Shown: positions 1 through 9,497, numbered from the stretch's first letter. The stretch: 64,000 nucleotides of DNA from Acidobacteriota bacterium (GCA_028749115.1 JAQURD010000001.1:90218-154217); one strand, 5' to 3'. The notes: generated by a model from the letters alone, not told the origin. Translations and numbers: made by a program.

Positions 1-322
1 AGAGAGATTCTAGTTGTGTACATTGCAAGAGAAATGATTCTGTGGCCGACGGCCGTTCATGCCACTATTTGTACTGGGTGGTGTCTGCCATGTTTATGTT
101 CAAAGCAGGTTTTTGAGGCCCGAGAAAACCATCCTGAATTTGTAGATATATTAGGCTGCGTTGGTGGTTCCAGATGCTGTTCAAAAAAATGCCCGGCTGG
201 GACCTTAGGTTTCCTCTCTTGCGAGAAATTAATAACCTGGCTGCCCAAATTTGAAAAAAAGAAATAACACCAGACAAAAAAGAAGAGAAAAAAGAAGAGA
301 TGAAATGTGTCGGCGGGCCAGT
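1..322. other. left-edge sequence without an assignable gene
   Basis: Frame 1 of the plus strand is open from the window edge to a TAA at 265-267 (about 88 codons). Its residues are Cys-rich (CLPCLC near the middle, then GSRCCSKKC), and it ends in a lysine run. Frame 3 also opens from the edge with a CxxC but stops near 117. No frame gives a family I recognise, and no ribosome binding site precedes the GTG at 16. It could be the 3' end of a gene cut by the window or decayed sequence. The purine-rich stretch 253-303 looks non-coding. I assign no function. Confidence 0.2.
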
Positions 323-1729
323 TTAGCCTAAAGAAGCTTCTCCCAGATAAACCGGTGTCTCTATAACCCAGCCTGTTTTTTCCCTGAGTTCACGGGAAAA
401 GTTCTCAATAACTTCTTTTTCACCGTGAACCAGAAAGAGGCGGTCTGGCGGTTGATTTAAATAACTGAGCCATTTATTTAGCTGCTTATGATCAGCGTGA
501 GCAGAAAAACCCTGAATTTGTTCTATTAAAGCTTTAACCTGGTAATTTTGACCGTAAATCCGGACGGAAGACTGGCCATTGAGAATTTGCCTGCCAAGGG
601 TTCCCTCCGCCTGATAGCCAACAAACAGGATAGTTGATTCCCGCCGGCTAATATTATTTACCAGATGCTGTTTAATGCGGCCTCCCGTACACATGCCCGA
701 GCCAGCCATAATAATCGAAGGTGCTTTCATCTTGGCAATTGCCTGAGAATCTCTGAAATCACGAACCAGCTTTAATCCGGGAAATTCAAATGGATTCTGT
801 CCGGAGGCAAAAAGATGCCTGGCATCAGCATCAAGGCAATCCAGATGATGCTTGAAAACATCAGTTACATTGACGGCCATCGGGCTGTCGAGAAAAACCG
901 GAATAGCCGGTATTTTCCTCTTCCTGACCAGGTTGTTTAGATGATACATTAACTCCTGGGCCCTTTCGATAGCGAAAGTTGGGATAACCAGGTTACCTTT
1001 GCGGCTAAGAGTCTGGTTAATGATTTGTGCCAACCTTTCCGGGATCTCACTTGCCTCTTCATGGTCCCGGTCACCGTAAGTAGATTCAAGAAAGACATAA
1101 TCAGCCTCCTGGAAAGTTTCGGGATCACGAACCAAAGGCTTTTTCCATTGTCCCAGGTCGCCGGAATAGACGAGACGGTGTGGATCGCCATTGTTGCCGC
1201 CGGCCAGGATCTCGACCATAGATGAGCCAATAATATGACCAGCCTCATGGAAAATGACTTTAAGGTCAGAATTGAGAGCAATTTCTTGATGATAATCAAT
1301 AGCTTCCACGAGCGACAAGGCTCTATCCACTTCAAGTGATGTATATAGGGGCACTTCCGGATGGGGTCCGGTCCTCCCTTCTCTTTGGTGGCGCTTTCTT
1401 TTTATTTCTGCATCTTCTTCCTGTAGCTTGGCCGTGTCATAAAGAACAATAGGCAGGAGTTCAGCCGTTGGCCTGGTACAAAAAATTTTTCCCCGGAATC
1501 CCTCTTTGACCAGCTTCGGAATCAATCCGCTATGATCAAGATGAGCATGGGTTAAGAGCAGATAATCAATTTTATCAGGAGGTAGTGGGAATGGCTGCCA
1601 GTTGCGTCCGAGAAATTCTCTTTCCTGATAAAGGCCACAATCCACTAAAAAATTTAGACCATTGGAAGAAAGATGATAACAGGAACCTGTGACTTGAGAA
1701 GCTGCTCCCAAGAATTTAACTTTAATCAT
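323..1729 (-). CDS. beta-CASP metallo-beta-lactamase RNA nuclease (YSH1/CPSF73-like)
   Basis: Predicted cytoplasmic RNA-processing exo/endonuclease of 468 aa. The MBL metal motif HAHLDH is at residues 61-66, followed by SGDLG and the STYGDR motif. The beta-CASP half carries AGSGMCTGGRI and ends with GFSAHADH and a late HGE, the order expected for bacterial and archaeal YSH1-like nucleases. An upstream in-frame ATG would add 31 residues, but that part lies inside the preceding membrane-protein gene. The ATG at 1729 overlaps that gene's stop by 8 bp (ATGATTAA), so the two are probably translationally coupled. Substrate RNA is unknown. Confidence 0.9.
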   Translation of the reverse strand: MIKVKFLGAASQVTGSCYHLSSNGLNFLVDCGLYQEREFLGRNWQPFPLPPDKIDYLLLTHAHLDHSGLIPKLVKEGFRGKIFCTRPTAELLPIVLYDTAKLQEEDAEIKRKRHQREGRTGPHPEVPLYTSLEVDRALSLVEAIDYHQEIALNSDLKVIFHEAGHIIGSSMVEILAGGNNGDPHRLVYSGDLGQWKKPLVRDPETFQEADYVFLESTYGDRDHEEASEIPERLAQIINQTLSRKGNLVIPTFAIERAQELMYHLNNLVRKRKIPAIPVFLDSPMAVNVTDVFKHHLDCLDADARHLFASGQNPFEFPGLKLVRDFRDSQAIAKMKAPSIIMAGSGMCTGGRIKQHLVNNISRRESTILFVGYQAEGTLGRQILNGQSSVRIYGQNYQVKALIEQIQGFSAHADHKQLNKWLSYLNQPPDRLFLVHGEKEVIENFSRELREKTGWVIETPVYLGEASLG

Positions 1730-2594
1730 CTGAGCTCTCTTTTTTAACAGAATAGTAACTGAACTCCAGGCCGATAAAAGCCTGTCTGGCCAGCAGCCTG
1801 AATAAAATAAAGGCCTGGCCAAGCAGTATAAGCATCAAAAGACCTACGGGCTGGACAGACGAAAATAGCTTGTTCAGGAGAAGCAAGATGACCGAGATAA
1901 GAATCACCACCAGTCCAAGGAGCAAATAAAGGCCCCAGAGGCGCAAAAAGTGCCGCTTAAAGAAATTAAGCGCTGAAAAATAGGCAGCTATGACCTTTTT
2001 TGACTCAGTAATCATGATGATTCTAACCAGATCCAGACAAAGCTTAAAGGCCGACCAGAGGAGAGCCAATACCAGGCCTCTCAACAGGCCGGCAAAAATG
2101 ACTGGCCATTCGGTGACTGCCCTGGCTGACCAGAGATTAAGTGGAGCTGAGAGCAATTTAAAAAGGAGAAAAAATATTAGCAGGCAGGGAATAAAAACGA
2201 TTAGCGACAGCAGGAACTGCCAGAAATGCCGGCAGCCGTCAGATAGAAAGTTCTGAAAAGAAGGTCTCTTTCCCTGGCTGAGCATCTGGCCAAAAAGCCC
2301 GGCATTGAGAAAAACGGAAAGCAGGCCTGAAAACAAGAGTATGACCATGAAAAAAACTGCATATGAACTGAGAAGACTCTGATTAGCCAGGATAATCTCG
2401 AGCAAGTTTAGCTCAAACGGCATTAAAGCCTTTTGAGGCAGGTCTAGATGACGCAGGTTGGTTCTGATCTGAAAGCTTATCGGGGCGATGATGATCAGAG
2501 AAATTATAATTATTATTAGCCAGAGGTAAATAGACAGCCTTAACTTAGAAATAGCTTGATTAAATCCAGATTTAAGATAATGGCCAGAACTCAT
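1722..2594 (-). CDS. multi-pass membrane protein, function unknown
   Basis: 290 aa integral membrane protein with about six hydrophobic segments: near residues 20-45, 78-100, 127-150, 160-185, 215-240 and 245-265. There is no signal peptide and no enzymatic motif I can recognise. The short charged C-terminus ends SSDD. The start has a good ribosome binding site (AAAGGAG). It lies 16 bp after the M1 peptidase stop and overlaps the nuclease start by 8 bp, so it is the middle gene of a three-gene operon. Hydrophobic pattern resembles uncharacterised DUF4013/DUF975-type proteins, but I do not claim membership. Confidence 0.75.
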   Translation of the reverse strand: MSSGHYLKSGFNQAISKLRLSIYLWLIIIIISLIIIAPISFQIRTNLRHLDLPQKALMPFELNLLEIILANQSLLSSYAVFFMVILLFSGLLSVFLNAGLFGQMLSQGKRPSFQNFLSDGCRHFWQFLLSLIVFIPCLLIFFLLFKLLSAPLNLWSARAVTEWPVIFAGLLRGLVLALLWSAFKLCLDLVRIIMITESKKVIAAYFSALNFFKRHFLRLWGLYLLLGLVVILISVILLLLNKLFSSVQPVGLLMLILLGQAFILFRLLARQAFIGLEFSYYSVKKESSDD

Positions 2595-2610
2595 TAATCT
2601 CTCCTTTCCC

Positions 2611-4725
2611 TCATAACCAGCCAGAAAAAGTTACCAGCAGGTTCTGCATCAGCCAGACAAGGCTACCGGTAGCACTCAGGATTCTTGTGGCCGGACCTTT
2701 CCGGGCATAACTGTTATTGGATAAATTGGTATCTACCAACCAGAGACCTTCAGGGTCAAGCACCGCCCGCTTGATTTTTACCGGTTTTTCAAAATTGAAG
2801 CGCATCCAGCGGTTCTGGCCATCCCATTCTCTCTCTTCAGTGCTGCCATCTTCAAATTCTACCTGTAATTTGAGGGCGTAGCCTGGAGCGAGCTTAATCT
2901 CGCCATATCGTCTCAGGGTTATGATTGTTTCATAAATCTTTGCTTTGAACTTGTCTTTTTTCTGTCCTGGAGCTGGCCCGGTGGTTTCACTCGCCTGGCC
3001 AGAAGTTCTGCCTGATAAATCATCAAATATCCCCTGGTATTTCTCAGGTTTCAGTCTGGTTTCGACATAACTAATGGCATAATCAAAATCTTTAGCTCCA
3101 TAGAAAAATTCCTGGAAGAACCAGCTTAAATCCTGGTCTGAAACTTCATTGACTACCCGGATAAAATCTTCTGTCCGCGGGTGCTGAAAACGATATTTCT
3201 GATGATAGGTGCGCATGACTCTGGCCCAGGTTTTTTCACCTAATAGTCTTTCCAGGGTGTAGAGAGAGGTAGCTGCCCGGTGATAAACATTAAGTCCGTA
3301 GCTGCCTGAATTATAGAATTTCCAGGAAGCATTGACGATGGGATCAAGTTTAACCACCGGAGCAGAAATAATTCTGGCTAATTGCCAGTCATAGACAGCT
3401 GGTAGCTTGATCATCCAGCTTAAAGGTAAGCCAATGGCTTTCAGGGAAGGCTTCCCCGCCCCATAGGCTAAAGCTGAGACTTTTGAAGTTGAATAGGTAT
3501 TTATACCTTCATCCAGCCAGGCTTCTTCAAACTCATTGCTGGCGACCAGTCCGTACCAGTAATTGTGGCCAAACTCATGAATGATTACTTGTTCGGGAGA
3601 AAGCACCTCTTTTTCCAGGATGACGGAAGTCCCGGCGGTTAAAAGGGTCGGATATTCCATTCCACCGCTCCCCGTCCGGAACGGAGGATCAACCATGGTT
3701 ATTGTCTGATAAGGATAAGGCCCATACCACAGACCGTAATATTTTATAGCTGCTTTTAGAGCCTGAAAGTGCCGGTCAGCCTGATTTTTATGCTGCTTTT
3801 CAATGAGCAGGATCATCCGCACATCAGGTAGCTTGATGTCTTGAACTGTCAATCCGACGAGCTCCGCCATCTCCTGATATTCCTGCAGGGTGACCTCTTC
3901 TTCTCCTTTAAACCAGCGTTCAAGTTTGATAAACCGTGGAGAAGCTGTCCAGGCAAAGTCGTGGATGTTCTCCTGAGCATAGGTATAGGTGACCTTTCCC
4001 GCTGTCTGCTCTTCAGTTCTCTCCATCTCCTGCCCGCAGGCTCCGACCACAAAGTCCTTTGGAACGGTAATCTTCACCTGGAAATCAGCAAAATCGGCAT
4101 AAAATTCAGAATTAAGATGGTATTCATGACAATTCCAGCCCCGGCCCTCTTCATAAACACCTGGTTTGGGAAACCATTGGGAAATAAAGAAACCATTCCG
4201 GAAATAGCCTGTTCGCAACCCGTTTTTCGGTACTCTGGCCTGAAAGTCGATGTTTAGGTTAACTGCTTGTCCGGGGGCCAGCGGCTGAGGTAAAACCACT
4301 CTGAGGACAGTCTGATCATGGGGATTGGGCGGCTGGTCGGGACTGATGAAAACTGCCGCTGGCAGGAGATCCTGTCCATCAGCTGTGGTTAGAGAAGTTA
4401 TTTTTATCCAGCCCCATTCGTCCTTTTTTATCCTGAATCTTTTCAATATTTTGTCCTGGCCGGCTTCTTTAGCCAGAGTTGAGAGTTCATTTTTAAAGGC
4501 ATTCCAGTAAAGGTGGAGATGAATATCAGGCACATAGTCCCGGCTTAAATTAGTCCAGACGATGGTTTCTTTAGCTTGCAGGCTGGCCGTTTCCGGCAAA
4601 AGTTCAACTTCCAGGTTGTAATGCACAGGCCGTTCCTGGGCAAGACCAGGGATGACAGACAGAAACAAGATCATCAAAAAGAGAAAATATTTCACTCCAG
4701 CCTTTGACCAATTTTTTCTTTTCAT
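2611..4725 (-). CDS. secreted M1 family zinc aminopeptidase
   Basis: 704 aa. An N-terminal signal peptide (basic stretch, then a Phe/Leu-rich core, cleavage around residue 29) exports it. Zinc ligands are HEFGH at residues 383-387 and the glutamate 19 residues later in WLDEG, giving HExxH-x18-E. The aminopeptidase exopeptidase motif appears as GSGGMEYP at 352-359, a variant of GAMEN. A beta-sandwich N-domain precedes it. The C-terminus holds a beta-rich domain and a hydrophobic last segment (about 685-704) that may anchor it. The start is supported by AGAGAGG 7 nt upstream. Likely trims peptides in the periplasm for amino-acid scavenging; substrate specificity is not readable. Confidence 0.9.
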   Translation of the reverse strand: MKRKNWSKAGVKYFLFLMILFLSVIPGLAQERPVHYNLEVELLPETASLQAKETIVWTNLSRDYVPDIHLHLYWNAFKNELSTLAKEAGQDKILKRFRIKKDEWGWIKITSLTTADGQDLLPAAVFISPDQPPNPHDQTVLRVVLPQPLAPGQAVNLNIDFQARVPKNGLRTGYFRNGFFISQWFPKPGVYEEGRGWNCHEYHLNSEFYADFADFQVKITVPKDFVVGACGQEMERTEEQTAGKVTYTYAQENIHDFAWTASPRFIKLERWFKGEEEVTLQEYQEMAELVGLTVQDIKLPDVRMILLIEKQHKNQADRHFQALKAAIKYYGLWYGPYPYQTITMVDPPFRTGSGGMEYPTLLTAGTSVILEKEVLSPEQVIIHEFGHNYWYGLVASNEFEEAWLDEGINTYSTSKVSALAYGAGKPSLKAIGLPLSWMIKLPAVYDWQLARIISAPVVKLDPIVNASWKFYNSGSYGLNVYHRAATSLYTLERLLGEKTWARVMRTYHQKYRFQHPRTEDFIRVVNEVSDQDLSWFFQEFFYGAKDFDYAISYVETRLKPEKYQGIFDDLSGRTSGQASETTGPAPGQKKDKFKAKIYETIITLRRYGEIKLAPGYALKLQVEFEDGSTEEREWDGQNRWMRFNFEKPVKIKRAVLDPEGLWLVDTNLSNNSYARKGPATRILSATGSLVWLMQNLLVTFSGWL

Positions 4726-4897
4726 ACTAACCTCTCTTTAAGAACCTAAATATTCAATAAAGGCTTTTATAATTAAAGTTAGGTCCTGGCTTGTAAGCTA
4801 AGACTTATTAATTTCGGGTTATCTTCTTTTAAACTTATACGAAACTTGGCTTTCAATGGTTCACCAAATTATCAGCCAAGAATGGCCCTGTTTTGAT

Positions 4898-5356
4898 TTA
4901 GATTTGACGTTCAATCCATTCTTCCCAGGCGTGGCGCCTCGGGAAAAAGATAAACAGCACAGCCACGGAAATAATCAAAAGAATGTAAAAATCACGGTTA
5001 AACCCGGCCACCAAAAACAGGAATAAGCCGAACAGAGCCGGCAGCTCGCTCATAATAACCATAATAACTGATGTCCGGTGTAGTTTATTCAACAGGCTTT
5101 CAGGTGTGTCATCTGGCTTCTTTCTGAGGAGTAGCGATTGCAGGACTCTGGCGAGGATAATCGACACCGCCGCTAAGCCATAAAAAATATATCTTAAAAT
5201 CTGTTGATTCGAAACAGATAAAAAACCATAGAAGGGTGCCAGTTTGTTCCTGATTAATTCTTCCAGCCCCAAATATATAACCAGAGCTCCAAAGACAGAA
5301 TAACCCAAGGTTGCCGCCACACGGTGTGTTTTTCTTATAACTTCCTGAAAATTCAT
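4898..5356 (-). CDS. small four-helix membrane protein, unknown function
   Basis: 152 aa with four predicted transmembrane helices at about 18-36, 55-73, 95-115 and 122-142. Between helices 2 and 3 lies a polar loop (KKPDDTPESL), and the C-terminus is charged (RRHAWEEWIER). No family is recognised with confidence. AAGGAG lies just upstream of the ATG, and a sigma70-type promoter sits a further 20 nt upstream. It appears monocistronic, bounded by 170 bp gaps on both sides. Confidence 0.7.
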   Translation of the reverse strand: MNFQEVIRKTHRVAATLGYSVFGALVIYLGLEELIRNKLAPFYGFLSVSNQQILRYIFYGLAAVSIILARVLQSLLLRKKPDDTPESLLNKLHRTSVIMVIMSELPALFGLFLFLVAGFNRDFYILLIISVAVLFIFFPRRHAWEEWIERQI

Positions 5357-5373
5357 CTCTTTCTCCTTTTTTG

Positions 5374-5402
5374 ATTATATTAATTTTGCCTATGCCGGGC
5401 AA
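5374..5402 (-). promoter_or_regulatory. sigma70-type promoter for the small membrane protein gene
   Basis: On the minus strand TTGCCC (5397-5402) and TATAAT (5374-5379) are separated by 17 nt. Transcription would start about 11 nt before the AAGGAG of the gene that begins at 5356. Seen directly; activity inferred. Confidence 0.6.
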
Positions 5403-5528
5403 ATATTTTTTATTCAGAAAAACTATTCCGGCCACAGCCAGGGTTGGTGCTGATGGCTCCAAGCTTAATAGCTTGATGTATCTGTATGATTATCAATCAG
5501 TTATCTGAATTTTATGAACAGTGATATC

Positions 5529-6737
5529 TTAACTTATATAAAGCAAGAAACCTTTAAGATAATCACTTTCTGGATGGAAAATGCTTACCGGATGATCATA
5601 GGCCTGCCGGTTAGAGGTTATAATTTTTACCTGCCGGCCAGCCTGAAGGGCAGCCTGGAAAATTATCTTCTGAAATAATTCACGGTTGATATAATAAGAA
5701 CAGGAAAAAGTCAGGAGAAAGCTCTCTGCTTTCATCCTGGACATGGCCAGATAGTTCAGCCGCTGATAAGCCCGGCTGGCCTGCCTTTGATCCGCTTTTT
5801 TTTTGGCGAAGGCTGGCGGATCAAGAATGACCAGATCATAAGGCAGTTTAGGCTGTTCATTCAGGAAAGCAAACATATCCTGATTAATCAACCTGAAGGA
5901 AGAGTCTCGAAAAACATTCAAAGCCATATTCTCCCTGGCCAGATCGAGTGCTTGATGTGAAGAATCAACAAGATCGACGCGGCTGGCCTGTCCTTTTAAA
6001 GCGGACAGGGCAAAACCGCCCGTATAGCTGAAACCGTCAAGAACTTTTTTCTCGGCGGCTATTTCTCTTACCAGCTGCCTCATTTCCCGCTGGTCTAAGA
6101 AAAAGCCGGTCTTTTGAGCCCCGGTCAGATAAACTTTGAATTTTATGCCCTGCTCGTTGATAATGAGTGGTTCCGGCAACTGGCCGGTCAAAAGGCCTTC
6201 CTTTTCTTCCAATCCTTCTTCTTTTCTCGAAGGAACCATAGATTTTTCATAGATGAAAGCAGGTTTAATCAATTCAGATAAGAGCTGAACCATAAGGGGC
6301 TTAAGGTTTTCCATCCCCAGAGTTGAAATCTGGATGACCAGCCCTGGCTGGTAGCGATCAACGACGAGCCCTGGCAAGGAATCACTTTCGCCGTTAACCA
6401 GACGGCAGGCTTCTGCCTGACCATAAACCTTTTCTCTCAGCCTGATAGCTTTTGTTAGGTTCTTCCGGATGGCCTCTTCCGGACCTGTCTGACCAAGGCT
6501 CACCAGCCGGCCAGTTAGAGAACACTTTCTATTAAAATAGCCATAACCGACAAGCAGTCCGCCAGCTGAAAAAACTGGATAAATTTTCCCATCGGTAAAG
6601 GCCGGAGGGAAAGATTGAATAGCTCCAGAAAAAATCCATTGGTGGCGGTTATGAACGGATTTTTCCCGGCCTGGCTTGAGTACTACTCCCCTGCCTTCAA
6701 ATTGTTTTCCTCCCCTCTCCGTTCCAGGTTTTTTCAT
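5529..6737 (-). CDS. RlmI-like 23S rRNA (cytosine-C5) SAM methyltransferase
   Basis: 402 aa class I methyltransferase of the RlmI/YccW group. The N-terminal PUA domain is signalled by PGREKSVHNRHQWIFSGAI (about 22-40). A central EEHUD-like region leads to QKTGFFLDQREMR (about 240). The SAM-binding loop is VLDGFSYTGGFA, and the catalytic DPP motif is in LVILDPPAF. A cysteine in TFSCSYY near the C-terminus fits the release cysteine of m5C enzymes. AAGGTG precedes the ATG. RlmI itself makes m5C1962 in E. coli; the exact position in this organism is inference. Confidence 0.85.
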   Translation of the reverse strand: MKKPGTERGGKQFEGRGVVLKPGREKSVHNRHQWIFSGAIQSFPPAFTDGKIYPVFSAGGLLVGYGYFNRKCSLTGRLVSLGQTGPEEAIRKNLTKAIRLREKVYGQAEACRLVNGESDSLPGLVVDRYQPGLVIQISTLGMENLKPLMVQLLSELIKPAFIYEKSMVPSRKEEGLEEKEGLLTGQLPEPLIINEQGIKFKVYLTGAQKTGFFLDQREMRQLVREIAAEKKVLDGFSYTGGFALSALKGQASRVDLVDSSHQALDLARENMALNVFRDSSFRLINQDMFAFLNEQPKLPYDLVILDPPAFAKKKADQRQASRAYQRLNYLAMSRMKAESFLLTFSCSYYINRELFQKIIFQAALQAGRQVKIITSNRQAYDHPVSIFHPESDYLKGFLLYIS

Positions 6738-7171
6738 CTTTTCACCTTATAATCGTTGGCTGAACAAGCAGGTCGCCTCTTTTTGCCAGGTAAAAATCCT
6801 GGCTTTAATTAAGGCTAAAGGTTTACATAAAAGGAAATGACATATTCTTTCTCCTGGTTCAAATGTCTCCAGTCAGTGTGTCCGGCTCAACTAATTCTGC
6901 TTCAGGCTGAGCTGGCTGTCAACTTGAACAGGATCCTTGCCCAGGAAAAAAACACACTCAATACCTGGTTGCCCCAGGTTAGCCGGGGGCTCAGCTTCTG
7001 ACCAGAACTTTCTCGCTTATTTTTTTAAGGATAGCTGGCCTGGTAGAAGGCAGGCCAGACTGGCCTTAATGCCGGTTGTCAATCAGGGTGATTGTTGATA
7101 AAATTCTAAGAAGCTTAAATAGCCAGAAATTTTTCAGACTGAAGACTAAAGAATAAAAAAAGAAAGAATAA
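6738..7171. other. 434-bp intergenic region between divergent genes
   Basis: No coding frame of interest. It contains the plus-strand promoter at 7076-7104 and a 7-bp inverted repeat (CTGGCCT...AGGCCAG, 7035-7058, 10-nt loop). The inverted repeat lacks a T tract on either side, so it is not a convincing terminator. Several pyrimidine-rich stretches are present, but I see no riboswitch-like architecture. No obvious promoter for the divergent methyltransferase gene was found. Confidence 0.5.
7076..7104 (+). promoter_or_regulatory. sigma70-type promoter for CBM9-like gene and glgA
   Basis: TTGTCA (7076-7081), 17-nt spacer, TAAAAT (7099-7104). The predicted start is near 7111, about 60 nt before the first ATG. 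It would drive the two-gene unit ending with glgA. Five of six matches at each hexamer; function inferred. Confidence 0.6.
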
Positions 7172-8008
7172 ATGATGGCAGATTTCAAAGCAGAATCTCT
7201 GGCCAGTAAGATAAAACCACGAGTTTATTCTTGCTACCGGGTTCCTGTAGCTCCTGAGATCAATGGAGACCTGGAAAAACCGGCCTGGAAAAAAGCACCT
7301 TGCTCGGCCAGGTTTGTCGACCTGGTTACCGGCCAGCCGGCCTTCCTGGATACCAGGGTAGCTGCCCTCTGGGATGACAATTATTTTTATTTAGCCTTCT
7401 GGGTGGAGGAACCTAATATCCAGGCCAGACTGAGCCAACGTGATTCATTTCTCTGGCTGGAAAATGATGTTGAGATTTTTATCGCCGGGCCTGACTGTTA
7501 TTATGAGCTTCAAGTTAATGCCCTGGGAACCATTTATGAGGTTTTTTATATCTGGCAACAAGCCCTCAGGCCTGGCAGTTTTTTTGATCGCTCTGAATTT
7601 GACCTGATGAGGCGAGAAGTAGATATCCTGGGCGGTTTTCAGGATAACAGCCGCTATGGCCGTCACCCGCGTGGCCGCCGCTGGGCATTTATGGATTGGG
7701 ATTTCCCCGGGCTGAAATGGGCGGTCAAGCTTGATGGCACAATTAATAATTCATCTGATCTAGACCGTGGCTGGACAGTTGAACTGGCTTTTCCCTGGTC
7801 TGGACTGGAGCTCCTGGCTCAGGGCCGTCCCCTACCCCCGGCTGATGGTGATACCTGGCTCATGAACTTCTTCCGTTTTGAAGCTCTGGAAGCTAACGGC
7901 CGGAAAATTGAGCCTTCTGTTGGCTGGGCGCTCAGTCCGCATGGGGTCTATGACTCGCATTTACCAGAACTTTTTTCAAAAATAGTTTTCCTGAAAGAAT
8001 CAATTTAA
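7172..8008 (+). CDS. CBM9-like carbohydrate-binding protein, cytoplasmic
   Basis: 278 aa. The segment from about residue 25 (PEINGDLEKPAWKKAP) through AALWDDNYFYLAFWVEEPN and WLENDVEIFI has the typical start of the carbohydrate-binding family 9-like (DOMON-related) beta-sandwich. The rest of the fold runs to DTWLMNFFRFE. Unlike most family 9-like proteins there is no signal peptide, so it should act in the cytoplasm. It lies 13 bp upstream of glycogen synthase on the same strand, so a role in binding intracellular glucan is a reasonable inference. Two adjacent ATGs make the exact start uncertain by one codon, and no clear Shine-Dalgarno sequence is present. Confidence 0.75.
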   Translation: MMADFKAESLASKIKPRVYSCYRVPVAPEINGDLEKPAWKKAPCSARFVDLVTGQPAFLDTRVAALWDDNYFYLAFWVEEPNIQARLSQRDSFLWLENDVEIFIAGPDCYYELQVNALGTIYEVFYIWQQALRPGSFFDRSEFDLMRREVDILGGFQDNSRYGRHPRGRRWAFMDWDFPGLKWAVKLDGTINNSSDLDRGWTVELAFPWSGLELLAQGRPLPPADGDTWLMNFFRFEALEANGRKIEPSVGWALSPHGVYDSHLPELFSKIVFLKESI

Positions 8009-8021
8009 ATCTCGAGGTTAA

Positions 8022-9497
8022 ATGATGGATCAGACTGACCGTTTAAAAATTGCTTTTATTACTCCAGAGATGGCTCCACTGGCTAAAACCGGTGGTCTGG
8101 CCGACGTAACTGGAGCCTTACCCAAATTTCTCAGCCAGGAAAGCCATCTGGAGGTGGCGGTCTGGCTGCCGTTTTACCGGGAAATTAGAAATAAGAACCT
8201 CAAGTTGAAATCTGCAGCTTCAAATCTCAGGCTGAACTTGTTTCCTGACGAAACTAAAAACACCTTTTCAATTTGTGAATATCAGGCTGATGGCTTTAAG
8301 GTTTATCTAATACAAAATGATTATTACTTTGATAGGGACTATCTCTATGGAACACCTGACGGTGATTACCCCGATAATGGCCTGCGTTTTGCTTTTTTTT
8401 GTTTAGCGGCTCTGCAGAGTTTTAAACCTCTCAACTGGTGGCCAGATCTGATCCATGCCCATGACTGGCAGTCGGCCCTGACTTTAGCCTATCTAAAACA
8501 TTTGCTGAACAAGGATGACCTTTATAAGAATGCCAGATCGCTTTTTACCATCCATAACTTAGCTTACCAGGGTATTTTCCCGCCTGAAATTCTTGGCCAG
8601 GCAGGTCTCCCTGACTACCTTTTTAATCCTGAAGATATGGAATTTTATGGCCAGGTAAACTATTTGAAAGCAGGCCTGCTCTATGCAGAGGCCATCAGCA
8701 CAGTCAGCCCAACCTATAGTCAGGAAATTCAAAGGCCAGAATTCGGCTTTGGTCTTGATGGAGTATTAAGGAAAAGATCAGATAGATTATTTGGAATTTT
8801 AAACGGTATAGATTATCAGGAATGGAATCCGGCGACGGATCCCGCTCTGCCTGCCCATTATAGGCCAGACGCCCTGGAGGGAAAGTCTGTCTGCCGGCAG
8901 GAACTTCTCCGGGCATTTAATTTTGAACCTGCCGGGCAGCAGCCGGTGATTGGACTGGTTTCCCGGCTGGCCGGACAAAAGGGTTTTGACCTGCTGGTCA
9001 AGAGTTTGGATGAAATATTAAAGAGAGACTTTTATTTGATTATCCTGGGGACAGGCGAGAAACAAATTCAGGACATGTTGATCCAGGCCGCTAGAAAATA
9101 TCCAGAAAGATTTGGCCTGAAAATTGCTTTTGATGACCGGCTGGCCAGGCTTATTTATGCCGGTAGCGATTTTTTCCTGATTCCCTCCCGTTATGAACCG
9201 TGCGGGCTGACCCAGATGTACAGCCTGAGATACGGAACTATTCCTATTGTCCGTAGCACCGGCGGTTTGAAAGACAGTGTTGAAGGCTTTAATCCCCAGC
9301 GGCTGGAGGGTAATGGTTTCCTGTTTGAGAAGTATGAGACTAACGCCTTGCTAGCGGCTCTCGACCTGGCTCTTAGCTTTTACCGGCAAGAGCCTTACTG
9401 GCCAAAATTAATCGACAACGCTTTTAAGAGTGATTTTTCGTGGAAAAAATCAGCTTCAAGTTACTATGAGCTCTATCTAAAGATACTCAGCTCTTAG
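8022..9497 (+). CDS. glgA: glycogen (starch) synthase, GT5
   Basis: 491 aa, full length for bacterial GlgA. It transfers glucose from ADP-glucose to the growing alpha-1,4-glucan. The substrate-binding KTGGLADV motif is at residues 22-29. HAHDWQSAL and the FTIHNLAYQG motif follow in the N-domain. The C-domain has SRLAGQKGFDLL and the ending SRYEPCGLTQMYSLRYGTIP. GAGG lies upstream of the ATG; a second ATG follows immediately. It follows the CBM9-like gene by 13 bp. Its stop overlaps the stop of the convergent GalT-family gene (TTAG contains both), leaving no space for a terminator. Confidence 0.95.
   Translation: MMDQTDRLKIAFITPEMAPLAKTGGLADVTGALPKFLSQESHLEVAVWLPFYREIRNKNLKLKSAASNLRLNLFPDETKNTFSICEYQADGFKVYLIQNDYYFDRDYLYGTPDGDYPDNGLRFAFFCLAALQSFKPLNWWPDLIHAHDWQSALTLAYLKHLLNKDDLYKNARSLFTIHNLAYQGIFPPEILGQAGLPDYLFNPEDMEFYGQVNYLKAGLLYAEAISTVSPTYSQEIQRPEFGFGLDGVLRKRSDRLFGILNGIDYQEWNPATDPALPAHYRPDALEGKSVCRQELLRAFNFEPAGQQPVIGLVSRLAGQKGFDLLVKSLDEILKRDFYLIILGTGEKQIQDMLIQAARKYPERFGLKIAFDDRLARLIYAGSDFFLIPSRYEPCGLTQMYSLRYGTIPIVRSTGGLKDSVEGFNPQRLEGNGFLFEKYETNALLAALDLALSFYRQEPYWPKLIDNAFKSDFSWKKSASSYYELYLKILSS

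Noticed and set aside
5109-5462. 117-codon frame overlapping the small membrane protein gene
   Set aside because: It lacks a ribosome site and covers the promoter of the real gene; its composition is that of an off-frame shadow.
7035-7058. Rho-independent terminator in the 6738-7171 gap
   Set aside because: The inverted repeat has a 10-nt loop and no T tract on either strand.
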